The notes under the pieces are model-generated. The model was not told where the DNA came from and did not search any database. It was given only the letters and a program-made list of their open reading frames with translations. The position numbers were made by a program, and so were the translations under genes. This document shows positions 7,611 to 15,488 of a DNA stretch of 64,000 nt, one piece after another (positions within the stretch are counted from its first letter, which is position 1; the number at the start of each line of letters is the position of its first letter). The DNA is from Terriglobia bacterium (GTDB lineage: Bacteria; Acidobacteriota; Terriglobia; JAIQFV01): the NCBI GenBank assembly GCA_020073085.1, contig JAIQFV010000003.1:186001-250000 (forward strand), read 5' to 3'.

Positions 7611-9139
7611 TTTTTTCCCCGGTACTGAATGATGGACCCCGCCAGCTTGCAGGCGGCCGCATTGGTGGGCATGATGATTGCGCCGGCTTTCTTGAGACGT
7701 TTCTCAACCTCGCTGCGGTTCTGAGGGTCCTGGTCGGTCCCAGTGACCGAACACACCACTGCAACCTTCTTGGAAACCTCCCTGATGATGGGGGATAGTT
7801 CGGCGGCGGGGTCGGGATGGGAGCCGTGGCCAAGGACAACGTCCAGGAGAATCACGGCGGTTTCCGGGTCTGCGGCCTCTTGCAGAATCCTCCGGTTCCT
7901 CAAAGAGTAATCGATCATAGGATGAGGTCGACCAACGGTGAATTCATCTTCGCCGAGATCAATCACGGAGTTCTTCTGGCTTTTCAAGGCATTCTTAAGT
8001 GGTTTGGAGGCGCCGGCCGGTGCGTTGGAATACACATCCGAAATCATGTCGCTGAAAAGAACCTGCGCTTCCGCGCAGAAGGTGCCGCCGCTGAAAAGCC
8101 CTCTTACGTATTTCTGGTTCTTCACCCTTTTTACGGCTTCGCCCCGGGCGGTCTTCAGGATCTTCTCGTCTCGCGCTTGAAGCTGTTTTTTGAGACTGTC
8201 AGTGTTTTCTCCCCGTGATGCTGCAACCGCGGTCAGGGCGGCCTCTTCAAGTGTCGAGGGTCCTCCGTCTTCGGTCCTCGCTCCGATCAGAAGGGTGATG
8301 ACAGGCTTGCGAATGCCTTTGATCGCCCGATTAATCGTCGCCAGAACCTCCTTGTCAGGAGGTTTCGAGATCAGCAGGATCACTCGGGTATTCGGATCAC
8401 GCGCCAGGGCCTTGATCGCCTCGACAAACATGATTCCGCCAACCTCTTTTTTCACTTCTCGCCCGCCCGTTCCGATGGCCTGCGACACGCCGGCCCCCGC
8501 AGTAGAGACGATGCAGCTCACCTCCTGAAGACCGGTCCCGGCGGCCGCAACAATTCCGATGTCGCCCCGGTTGACAACATTGGCGAATGCCAGGGGGACA
8601 CCATTCACAATGGCAGTGCCACAATCAGGGCCCATCACCAAAAGGCCCTTCTTCAAGGCGTACTTCTTAAGTTTCACTTCCTCTTCGAGCGGGACATTGT
8701 CCGAGAAGATCATGACGTGCAGCCCGTGTTCCAGCGCCCTCATCGCCTCATCAGCGGCGTAACGGCCCGCCACAGAGATGAGAGCCAGGTTAGCTCCGGG
8801 GAGCAATTCGAGCGCCCGCTCGAGGCTTACGGCATGAGATTCGCTACTGCTTCCTGTTTTTTGAACCGCTCGCTTCAGAAGACCGTCGACAGCCGCTAGC
8901 CCCATCTCCGCTGTTTTTTCGGAGGCTGCCTTTATCGCGATCAACAGGTCGGTATCACCCGCCCCGGTGAACTCGGAAGTCAGCAATCCGCTGGAGTCGA
9001 GGATCGCCTTGTTGGATTTGGTTCCCATCACCACGGCTGCATCTGAGATCCCGGGCAGGGCGGTGATTTCCTTGCCGCACCGCATCAGTGTGATGGAATC
9101 AAAATAGGCGCCTTTTCTGATCTGACCGACAACGATCAT
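7607..9139 (-). CDS. FdrA-family protein (AllF-like, succinyl-CoA-synthetase fold)
   Basis: The 510-residue protein resembles E. coli FdrA (AllF). It has tandem CoA-ligase-type modules, with MGPDCGTAIVNGVPLAFAN (about residues 168-186), GIVAAAGTGLQEV, and later IDYSLRNRRILQEAADPET with LDVVLGHGSHPDPA. The family is related to the alpha subunit of succinyl-CoA synthetase. With AllG and AllH families it forms a carbamoyltransferase in E. coli. It overlaps both neighbours by 4 nt, indicating a coupled complex. Whether it uses carbamoyl phosphate or a CoA thioester here is unknown. Confidence 0.85.
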   Translation of the reverse strand: MIVVGQIRKGAYFDSITLMRCGKEITALPGISDAAVVMGTKSNKAILDSSGLLTSEFTGAGDTDLLIAIKAASEKTAEMGLAAVDGLLKRAVQKTGSSSESHAVSLERALELLPGANLALISVAGRYAADEAMRALEHGLHVMIFSDNVPLEEEVKLKKYALKKGLLVMGPDCGTAIVNGVPLAFANVVNRGDIGIVAAAGTGLQEVSCIVSTAGAGVSQAIGTGGREVKKEVGGIMFVEAIKALARDPNTRVILLISKPPDKEVLATINRAIKGIRKPVITLLIGARTEDGGPSTLEEAALTAVAASRGENTDSLKKQLQARDEKILKTARGEAVKRVKNQKYVRGLFSGGTFCAEAQVLFSDMISDVYSNAPAGASKPLKNALKSQKNSVIDLGEDEFTVGRPHPMIDYSLRNRRILQEAADPETAVILLDVVLGHGSHPDPAAELSPIIREVSKKVAVVCSVTGTDQDPQNRSEVEKRLKKAGAIIMPTNAAACKLAGSIIQYRGKK

Positions 9140-10071
9140 GAGATGCCGGCCTCCGTTTCCACCACCACAGGTTGCGCCAAACTGTTGGAAGATGGTAACA
9201 AGCAGGATCTATCCATCTCTTTGGCCCTCTCTGCCCACTGCGACACCCTCCCGTCTTCCGCTTCAACAGTCATCAAGAATCCCGTTGCCACGTCAGCCCC
9301 TGAAGTACTACCCAGGGTAAACAACTTCTTGGCGGATGTTCGAACGGAATCCTCTCCGCCCTGAACCAGGGCCATGACCAGGTCCTTCATCTTCCCGAAG
9401 TACAGCCCCCGCCTCGCAAGGTCGAGAAAGGTGTTGGAGAACAGGTTGCTTCCTACAGCCGTTTTGAAGATCGTATCCTTGATCTTCTGGAAGTCCCACT
9501 CGTGCAATCTCTCCAAAAGGTCTAACCCGAATAGCAGACCTGCGATGAAATCATCGCCGCCCGGCGTCAGTCCCCATCCACATCCCTTCAAAGTGTCAAT
9601 ACCGCTCAGCAGATTTCCTTGGAAGACCCGATCAACCCCGCAGGCGATCTGGCCTGCCCACGACTTTTCAAACCCGGGCTTGAAATCCCCCCCGCACCTG
9701 CGGTCAATAAGAAATGCCAGACTTCGCGGGGGGGCAGCGACGGATATCTGTTCTCTCAAAACCGCCACATTGCGTTGGAAACGGGAGCTTTTCCATCGAT
9801 CGAATTTCAGGCGTGAATCATAGTACTGATTTCCGGTGAATTGGAATTGCTGGTTCCCGAAGGCGACGGCATGCGGACGGACATGGAGGTAAGAAGTATT
9901 ACGGGCGGTTCGAAGATCTTTGAGGACGATACTCAACGGTCCGGCGCCGATCGTTTCGTCGACCAGAAAAACCAGCCGCCTGCCATTCGTGAAATTGACA
10001 GCCCGATTGAACCGGGAGTGGAGCGCATAGTCCCCCGGCTCAACCTGGTCTCCAATCGATAGCAATATCAT
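9136..10071 (-). CDS. DUF2877 family protein (AllH/YlbF-like)
   Basis: The 311-residue protein carries the DUF2877 hallmark GWGLTPGGDDFIAGLLFG (about residues 166-183) and a downstream NLFSNTFLDLARRG segment. The E. coli homologue AllH (YlbF) is the third oxamate carbamoyltransferase subunit. The ATG at 10071 overlaps the DUF35 stop and its own stop overlaps the FdrA start. The order DUF2877-FdrA-DUF1116 differs from the E. coli order fdrA-ylbE-ylbF, which argues for an old, independent arrangement. Confidence 0.82.
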   Translation of the reverse strand: MILLSIGDQVEPGDYALHSRFNRAVNFTNGRRLVFLVDETIGAGPLSIVLKDLRTARNTSYLHVRPHAVAFGNQQFQFTGNQYYDSRLKFDRWKSSRFQRNVAVLREQISVAAPPRSLAFLIDRRCGGDFKPGFEKSWAGQIACGVDRVFQGNLLSGIDTLKGCGWGLTPGGDDFIAGLLFGLDLLERLHEWDFQKIKDTIFKTAVGSNLFSNTFLDLARRGLYFGKMKDLVMALVQGGEDSVRTSAKKLFTLGSTSGADVATGFLMTVEAEDGRVSQWAERAKEMDRSCLLPSSNSLAQPVVVETEAGIS

Positions 10072-10415
10072 GCCGAGTAAAACACCATTCCGTAGTTCTT
10101 GCTGTATTCAGACTCTCGCACCACTTCAATTTTTGCGCGGACTTCCATCCCGATCTTCGGATGTGGAATCTTGAGCTGGCCGGTCACGCGCATGCCGTTG
10201 TTCAACTCCACGATTCCAAGTCCGAGCTTGGCCACATTGAAATCAGGGGGGAGGGCATAAACGTTTGTGAAGGTCAGCAGCTTCCCCTCCTTGGGAAGGG
10301 GAACAGGGTCAAATTCATTATGCTCGTTCTTCCCGCATTTCTTGCACACCATGCGGTACGGATAATGAAGCTGCCCGCATTTCTTACACTGGTAGGCAAA
10401 TATCTCCAGGGCCAT
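10068..10415 (-). CDS. DUF35 Zn-ribbon/OB-fold protein, thiolase partner
   Basis: The 115-residue protein begins with a rubredoxin-like zinc ribbon, CKKCGQLHYP and CKKCGKNEH (about residues 10-30), followed by an OB-fold with LLTFTNVYALPP and GMRVTGQLKI. DUF35 proteins bridge thiolase and acyl-CoA partners in archaeal HMG-CoA synthesis and accompany thiolase-like proteins in bacterial steroid and aromatic degradation. Here the thiolase gene is only 2 bp upstream, so the two very likely form one complex. Confidence 0.88.
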   Translation of the reverse strand: MALEIFAYQCKKCGQLHYPYRMVCKKCGKNEHNEFDPVPLPKEGKLLTFTNVYALPPDFNVAKLGLGIVELNNGMRVTGQLKIPHPKIGMEVRAKIEVVRESEYSKNYGMVFYSA

Positions 10416-10417
10416 GA

Positions 10418-11593
10418 TCAGTCCTCCCTGATGAAAGTTAGGCAGACGACATTGTTGCCGAAACCGCCGAAGTTGCAGGTGAAGCCGATTTTGGCGTCCT
10501 TGACCTGGCGCTTTTCGGCCTCCCCGCGAAGTTGTAGCACGATCTCATGGGCCTGGCCGACCCCGGTTGCCCCCGTAGGGTGTCCTTTGGCCTTCAACCC
10601 TCCCGAGGGGTTGATGGGAATTTTTCCGCCGATTCGGGTTTCACCGCGCTCCAAGGCGAGGTGTCCTTCGCCTTTCTTGAAGAAGCCAACTTCTTCACTT
10701 TCCACAATCTCCAGGATCGTGAAGGCGTCATGCAGCTCCGCGACGTCGACATCCGCGGGGGTGACGCCTGCCATCTTGAACGCCTGGGATGCAGCACCTC
10801 GTACGGCCAGAAGGTCAGTCGGTTCCGCTCGTTCATGCACGCAATGCGTGTCGGTGGCCTGGCCAACACCGGCAAGCCGGATCATTGGCTTCTTCAACTT
10901 CTTCGCAACCTCAGCTGATGTCAGGATCACACAGGCCCCGCCATCCGAAACCGGGCAGCAGTCGTAAAACCTCAAAGGTTCAGAGACGTAAGGGTTGTTG
11001 GTCATGGCCTCGGGCGAGTCCAAGATCCCTTCAAGCGTGATCTTCTCGTGCAAGTGCGCGAAAAAGTTGAGTAGCGCGTTGTCATGATTCTTGACCGCCA
11101 CCATAGCTAGATGACGCTCCGTTACACCATACTTCTGCATATACAAGCGCGCGAACATGGCCGCCTGCGACGGCAGGGTGACTCCATAGATGTACTCGGC
11201 CAGGGGATGGCTTAAGGTCGCGACAAAATCCGTGTCTTCCAGGTTGTTGACCTCGCGGAGCCGTTCGGCCGAGGTCACCAAAACGACGTCATGAAGCCCC
11301 GAGGCTACCGCCATAAAACCCTGCTTGATGGCCGACGCCCCCGAGGCGGGTCCATTCTCGATGGTTTCCGCCCCTGCGGGAGTCAGGCTCAAGGTGTCGA
11401 CGACCGCGCTGGCAAGACCCGTCTGATGGTTCAGGCGGGCGCTTCCCATGTTGGCGACATAGACGTGGTCAACTTTCGAGAGACCAGCGTCTTTCAACGC
11501 CATCATCGCCGGGTATGCCGCAATTTCACTCAGGGGGTACTCCAGCCGGGTAAAGCTGGTGATTCCTATTCCAACAACGTAGACCTCGCGCAT
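10418..11593 (-). CDS. thiolase-family protein (SCP2-like acetyl-CoA acetyltransferase)
   Basis: The 391-residue protein begins MREVYVVGIGITSF, typical of SCP2/archaeal-type thiolases. Conserved C-terminal blocks are AELHDAFTILEI, the GGLKAKGHPTGATG loop with its catalytic His (about residue 340), and CNFGGFGNNVV. The usual nucleophile Cys near residue 85-90 is not obvious: the local stretch NGPASGASAIKQGF has Ser/Ala positions, so condensation or thiolysis activity should be treated with caution. I chose the start at 11593, which has AGGAAGG about 8 nt upstream; longer starts at 11599 or 11620 would overlap the upstream gene. Confidence 0.85.
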   Translation of the reverse strand: MREVYVVGIGITSFTRLEYPLSEIAAYPAMMALKDAGLSKVDHVYVANMGSARLNHQTGLASAVVDTLSLTPAGAETIENGPASGASAIKQGFMAVASGLHDVVLVTSAERLREVNNLEDTDFVATLSHPLAEYIYGVTLPSQAAMFARLYMQKYGVTERHLAMVAVKNHDNALLNFFAHLHEKITLEGILDSPEAMTNNPYVSEPLRFYDCCPVSDGGACVILTSAEVAKKLKKPMIRLAGVGQATDTHCVHERAEPTDLLAVRGAASQAFKMAGVTPADVDVAELHDAFTILEIVESEEVGFFKKGEGHLALERGETRIGGKIPINPSGGLKAKGHPTGATGVGQAHEIVLQLRGEAEKRQVKDAKIGFTCNFGGFGNNVVCLTFIRED

Positions 11594-11595
11594 GA

Positions 11596-12345
11596 TCATC
11601 CCTTCCTCTCTTGCTTCCAACGCTGGGACATCAGCGCGGTACCTGTGGAATCATAAAGCGAACGTGTGGCGGCAAGTAAATCGGTGGGTGGCGTGGGCGG
11701 ATCACTCGGGGGAAGGATGGCTGCCTTCGCCTTCTCCAGCAGAGGCGGTGGAACCGGACGCCTCCCGACCACCACCGTGTCCCGGGCCTGATCGAACAGC
11801 GCCTTGGTCAATGACCAGGAGGGAACACCCCCTAATTCATGCGCCATGTGGAACCGTTTTTCGAGGCCATACTCGATCATCCAACGGCGGAAACCGATCG
11901 GCGACTCGGCAACGACCAGGACCTCTTTCTGCCCGATAATATCAATGTGGTACTCCATTTTGGCGGCAAAGGCATGAGCGCCCACCCGAAGGCCACGCCT
12001 CAGCGCCACGGTGTGGTATGACATCCCCACGTCTTTAGTGAGCAGGCGGCCATTCACGACCGCCGCCAGTTCGCCGTCGATCTGGGCAACCAGCACGTAT
12101 TCGTCTTGAACGCGGTACCGATAATAGGCCAGCAATTCACTGTACAGGCGGACCGCGACAATATCGTAATAGTCTCTTTCTACATGGATTAAGGGTTCGA
12201 CGTAACGCAGGATATCCGGAATGTCTTCGCGGCCCACCTGACGGATCACCATCTCATCCCCGCTGGCCAATTTCATGTATTTAGGAGGAAACGGGGGGAT
12301 AGGGTTATCGATGGGACGAAGAATCTTTTCAACATCAGTAGACAT
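11596..12345 (-). CDS. GNAT-like protein, first gene of the catabolic operon
   Basis: The 249-residue protein begins MSTDVEKILRP. The centre (about residues 35-160) resembles a GNAT N-acetyltransferase: MVIRQVGREDIPDILRYVEP, then EYVLVAQIDGELAAVVNG and a helical segment. A proline-rich tail (PPPLLEKAKAAILPPSDPPT) follows. The start at 12345 has GAGAGGGG just upstream and a promoter-like pair 30-60 bp further; the longer frame from 12417 would run through that promoter. It is the promoter-proximal gene of the minus-strand operon. Its acceptor is unknown. Confidence 0.65.
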   Translation of the reverse strand: MSTDVEKILRPIDNPIPPFPPKYMKLASGDEMVIRQVGREDIPDILRYVEPLIHVERDYYDIVAVRLYSELLAYYRYRVQDEYVLVAQIDGELAAVVNGRLLTKDVGMSYHTVALRRGLRVGAHAFAAKMEYHIDIIGQKEVLVVAESPIGFRRWMIEYGLEKRFHMAHELGGVPSWSLTKALFDQARDTVVVGRRPVPPPLLEKAKAAILPPSDPPTPPTDLLAATRSLYDSTGTALMSQRWKQERKG

Positions 12346-12376
12346 AAAGCCCCTCTCAAAATACAAACTGGGAGAG

Positions 12377-12405
12377 AGTTTATCGTCCGCCCCGCGGCAG
12401 GTCAA
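12377..12405 (-). promoter_or_regulatory. putative sigma70-like promoter of the catabolic operon
   Basis: On the minus strand TTGACC (12405-12400) is followed after 17 bp by TAAACT (12382-12377), about 32 bp before the ATG at 12345. The -35 matches 5 of 6 and the -10 matches 4 of 6 consensus bases. Position and spacing are good; no experimental support. Confidence 0.5.
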
Positions 12406-13216
12406 TCCTATTTTCAATTGAATCTCATGAATTGGCCGGATGTTTTAGAAAAAACGGCCAAATAAATTGCCGGCCGGCGTACGCTCTCGCTTGCTGGTTT
12501 CTTAGGCGTATTACTGCGGGGCCAATCCCTTCTAATGGGGATCCAACTTTCACAAGGGGATCTCCGGTGCCATGGAGGAGGATGATCCACGCAGAGTCCG
12601 GACAGACCATAGAATTGTCTGGGAATACTTCCGTTCGCGTAACTTCTTCTGATATACCGTCATTTCTCCTTGAATCTGCTTCTTTCACAGTCTACACTTC
12701 ACATCGCCCCCAAGGTGGCTCTTTCGATCACAAGGAATGGCTGGCTGGTAGTAGTCCTGGGTTATCTTCGCGAGCCCGGGTGCTTGGCGGCTTGCATTGT
12801 CTTTAGTGATTTTCAGTTGCCAAGTATTAATGGGGGAGTCAATTTATCCGGCTGGGGCAAGGCGGTGTGATGAAGGGCTTCGAGAAGGCAATATCTTTGA
12901 ACATCCAGGCCGGTTCGGGAGCAGCTCCATTGTGGGACGAAAGTCCGAAGGCTATCCAGACCCGCGTGCCCAATCTGGAGGATTTGGAGCCCGCAACCCC
13001 CAAGGATTGTCCAAGGGACATCTTGACCCTCCCGGGATTAGGCCGTCCGCCCGGGCGGACGGGGTTTGTCATGATACTTGGGAAGAGATTTTTTGCGGGA
13101 AGTCGGTGGATTCAGAAGCATTGCAGCTTCAAAGAGTCATTTTTCGCAACCGGATTAGGCCGCAAAATATGCAGTGTTTGTGGTTTCACCCCCCCCAGTC
13201 TAATGCAGCTTAATAC
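12406..13216. other. gene-free boundary between operon and cassette array
   Basis: Several short frames exist on both strands but none looks like a protein. A 20-bp perfect palindrome, CCGTCCGCCCGGGCGGACGG, lies near 13,042-13,061. No integrase frame or recognisable attI is visible, although this is the side where an integron integrase would be expected from attC orientation. Confidence 0.55.
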
Positions 13217-13228
13217 TTAGGCATACCG

Positions 13229-13687
13229 ATGATCACGACGCTATTCCGAGATCGACTGCCACAAGGCCTTTCGTTTCCAGTAGGCACGGAGGCCCTAAGT
13301 CGGGGTGTACCTGCTCTCTCGACGCTGAATGCCGCGCTACTTCTTGTATGGCGGTCAACCTGGGCCTCTCAGCTTTACGATCCGAAATGGCAACATGGAC
13401 GCTACCCGGTACTCCACTTCGGTCCCAATCTTCCCCGGATGCGAATCAACGGCCAGAAGGTGCGAGAACGACCTGAAAACTGCGGTATCGTCATCGTCGA
13501 ATATGCAGTCCTGTCGGACCTACGCAAGCGAGTTCTCGACAACTTCATGGTGCACGGCGCCTTGCCCGTTTCGGCGCAGCTAGCAGCCATGAAGACTCCT
13601 TCATTTGGGCTCGTGTTTTCGAGCAGGACCAGCACACTTGAGGTGTATGCCCGGGGCGGCATACTGCAGCGGTCTCGGGATGCCTAA
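13229..13687 (+). CDS. possible cassette gene, hypothetical 152 aa
   Basis: I do not recognise this protein. The second half (VRERPENCGIVIVEYAVLSD, LRKRVLDNFMVHG) reads like a globular protein; the first third is less convincing. The frame begins 7 bp after a TTAGGC, the sequence expected at the start of an integron cassette. It ends with TAA inside GCCTAAC, an attC R'' core, as neighbouring cassette genes do. Frames on the minus strand overlap it, so coding status is uncertain. Confidence 0.4.
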   Translation: MITTLFRDRLPQGLSFPVGTEALSRGVPALSTLNAALLLVWRSTWASQLYDPKWQHGRYPVLHFGPNLPRMRINGQKVRERPENCGIVIVEYAVLSDLRKRVLDNFMVHGALPVSAQLAAMKTPSFGLVFSSRTSTLEVYARGGILQRSRDA

Positions 13688-13704
13688 CCCGCGCGTTCGA
13701 CCGA
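13682..13704 (+). other. truncated attC (R''-L'' half only)
   Basis: GCCTAACCCGCGCGTTCGAC has the left half of an attC, very similar to the left half of the site at 16308. No matching GTTAGGC follows within 150 bp; the sequence runs instead into the oxidoreductase gene. This suggests a deletion that removed the right half and fused two cassettes. Confidence 0.55.
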
Positions 13705-13782
13705 CCCGAGGAGCACATCGATGAAGTGCGCAGAATCCGGTGCTGCCACAGCAGCCAGGCGCCAGGTCCGCGGTGGCGCGAA

Positions 13783-14706
13783 ATGAAAGCGATCGTGTGC
13801 ACGGCCTACGGCCCACCCGAGGTCCTGCGGCTGGCTGAACTCCCGGTGCCTGAACCGCGACGCGGCCAGGTCCGGATCCGGATGTGCGCGACGGCCGTCA
13901 CCTTCAGCGACTGCTTCGTGCGAAGCCTCGCGATCAGGCAGCCGGTCATCCGGTTCGTGGCGAGACTCATGTTTGGCTATCGCCGGCCGCGGCGACAGGT
14001 GCTCGGCATCATCGTCGCCGGCGACATCGATCGGGTCGGCCCGGGAGTCACCGCCTTCAGGGAAGGGGACGCGGTCTTCGGCATGGACCGCTGGGGGGCG
14101 CGCGCGAGCGCCGAGTACAAATGCATGAAGGCGGACGGCCTCCTGGTGTCAAAGCCGGCGGACCTGACATACCGGGAAGCCGCGGCGATTCCATACGGCG
14201 GCCTCCTCGCCCTTCACTTTCTCCGGGAGGGCGGCATCGCCCCGGGGATGCGGGTTCTGATCGTCGGCGCATCGGGCGCCACCGGCACGGCCGCGGTGCA
14301 GTTGGCGAAACATTTCGGCGCCCGCGTGACCGGCGTCTGCAGCGCCCGCAACCTCGAGCTGGTGCAGTCGCTGGGAGCCGACGCCGTGATCGACTACACA
14401 AGTCAGGACTTCACGACGATGAACGATCGGTACGACCTGATCTTCGCCGCGGTTGGCGGTCGGTATCACCCGCCCCCCAAAGACATGTGCCGCAAGGTCT
14501 TGGCTCACGGCGGTGCCTACGTCACCGTGGACGGGTGGAATCCAAAGATGGCCCGGGAGAGTCTCGTGCAACTCCGGGACCTCGCGCAAGCCGGGACGCT
14601 CCGCCCCGTCATCGACCGGTGCTACCCGCTTGCCGAGATGGCGGAGGCGCACCGCTATGTAGAGACTCAGCGAAAAAGGGGAAACGTGGTGATCGACGTG
14701 ATCTGA
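13783..14706 (+). CDS. zinc-independent MDR-family NAD(P)H oxidoreductase (quinone reductase-like)
   Basis: The 307-residue protein from MKAIVCTAYGPPEVLRL is a medium-chain dehydrogenase/reductase. It has the GroES-like N-terminal domain, the Rossmann motif IVGASGATGTAAVQLAKHFG (about residues 166-185), and a C-terminal RPVIDRCYPLAEMAEAH block typical of quinone oxidoreductase/zinc-type alcohol dehydrogenase-like proteins. The catalytic zinc ligands are not evident. The start at 13783 was chosen because the longer frame has a non-family N-terminus. It is more GC-rich than the neighbours and is followed by a complete attC. At this length it is a large integron cassette. Confidence 0.88.
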   Translation: MKAIVCTAYGPPEVLRLAELPVPEPRRGQVRIRMCATAVTFSDCFVRSLAIRQPVIRFVARLMFGYRRPRRQVLGIIVAGDIDRVGPGVTAFREGDAVFGMDRWGARASAEYKCMKADGLLVSKPADLTYREAAAIPYGGLLALHFLREGGIAPGMRVLIVGASGATGTAAVQLAKHFGARVTGVCSARNLELVQSLGADAVIDYTSQDFTTMNDRYDLIFAAVGGRYHPPPKDMCRKVLAHGGAYVTVDGWNPKMARESLVQLRDLAQAGTLRPVIDRCYPLAEMAEAHRYVETQRKRGNVVIDVI

Positions 14707-14767
14707 TGAGGCGCTTGGAAAGAAGCTGTGTCACCTATCGCGGTTCTTGGGTGGGGGCCGACGCTCT

Positions 14768-14861
14768 GCCCAACCAGCCGCTGCAGCCGACGAGCGGCGG
14801 GAAGATCGGGGCAGAGTGAGAATCGGCTTCGCCGCTCGCGGTCGAGCGCCACACGTTGGGC
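14768..14861 (+). other. attC recombination site 1
   Basis: R'' GCCCAAC (14768-14774) is the exact complement of R' GTTGGGC (14855-14861). Inside, CCGCTGCAGCCGAC forms the L'' side, and GAGCGGCG pairs with CGCCGCTC to give a folded stem. Length is 94 bp. The next cassette begins at the TTGGGC. Confidence 0.85.
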
Positions 14862-14901
14862 AGCCCTGGTCGTGCCAGCATCCGGGTAAAAAGGAGGTCA
14901 C

Positions 14902-15375
14902 ATGAGCTTCAGCACTTGCCCCATCGCCACTGTGAACGCCCCGGTCGATCAAGTCTGGCGCCTTCTCGCTAACCCTATGCAGTATGACCTCTGGTGGGAA
15001 GTCCGGACTCGATCAATCGTCCCTGAAGGCCCGGCGCAGCCCGGCCAGCAAATCTTCGCGCAGACTTCGGCTCTCGGAAGACAGTGGGACGTTGTCCACT
15101 TGACCGTTCAAGCCATCGAGCCGGAGAAGCGGCAACTCGATCTGCTCACACGTTTACCTTTCGGTATTTCAATCCACAACCACATCACGTGTCAGCGCTT
15201 GGACAGCCGACACGCTCGGGTCAGCTTTGGTTGAAACTTCTCGATCTCACCTGGATGGTGGGCCTGGCTCCTCGAGCACTTTGCCAGCCGGCAACTGCAC
15301 CACAGCGTGGCCGACGCCTTGGCACGGCTCAAGAATGCGGCGGAACAGCTGTCTCAGGAAACCGGCGTGGCGTAA
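14902..15375 (+). pseudogene. SRPBCC-family protein interrupted by an in-frame TGA
   Basis: The frame from ATG 14902 (MSFSTCPIATVNAPVDQVWR) is a polyketide-cyclase/SRPBCC protein. It meets TGA at 15232-15234 after ARVSFG, then continues in the same frame with NFSISPGWWAWLLEHFASRQ to TAA at 15373-15375. The post-stop part matches the expected C-terminal helix of the fold (WWAWLLEHFASRQLHHSVAD), so the gene was once about 157 codons long. A single base change such as CGA or TGC to TGA explains it. AAGGAGGTC precedes the start. Without readthrough the product lacks its last helix. Confidence 0.8.
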
Positions 15376-15388
15376 CAAATCCAGTGCG

Positions 15389-15461
15389 GCCGAACCCGCG
15401 CTCGCGTGCCCTCCCCTTCGCGTTCGCTCAGGGTCGGCGCCGCTGAAGCGCACCGTTCGGC
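15389..15461 (+). other. attC recombination site 2
   Basis: R'' GCCGAAC (15389-15395) exactly complements R' GTTCGGC (15455-15461). The flanking GCGCT-CGCG and the complement of CGCTGAAGCGC give the L''/L' pair with unpaired bases. Length is 73 bp. A second R''-like GCGTAAC overlaps the preceding stop codon at 15370-15376. Confidence 0.75.
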
Positions 15462-15488
15462 CATTCAATAATCCGGACGCACAATCCG

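Noticed and set aside
12839-13220. Overlapping 77- and 117-codon frames before the cassette array
   Set aside because: Both strands open by chance in GC-rich DNA; neither looks like an integrase or any other protein.
13884-14819. 311-codon plus-strand frame overlapping the oxidoreductase gene
   Set aside because: An alternative frame of GC-rich coding DNA; composition dominated by Arg, Gly and Pro, while the overlapping frame has full MDR motifs.
14902-15375. TGA at 15232 as a selenocysteine codon
   Set aside because: The SRPBCC family has no selenocysteine members that I know, no SECIS-like stem was noticed after the codon, and neighbouring genes use TGA as a normal stop. The nearby senAB pair makes a small selenium metabolite and does not imply selenoproteins.
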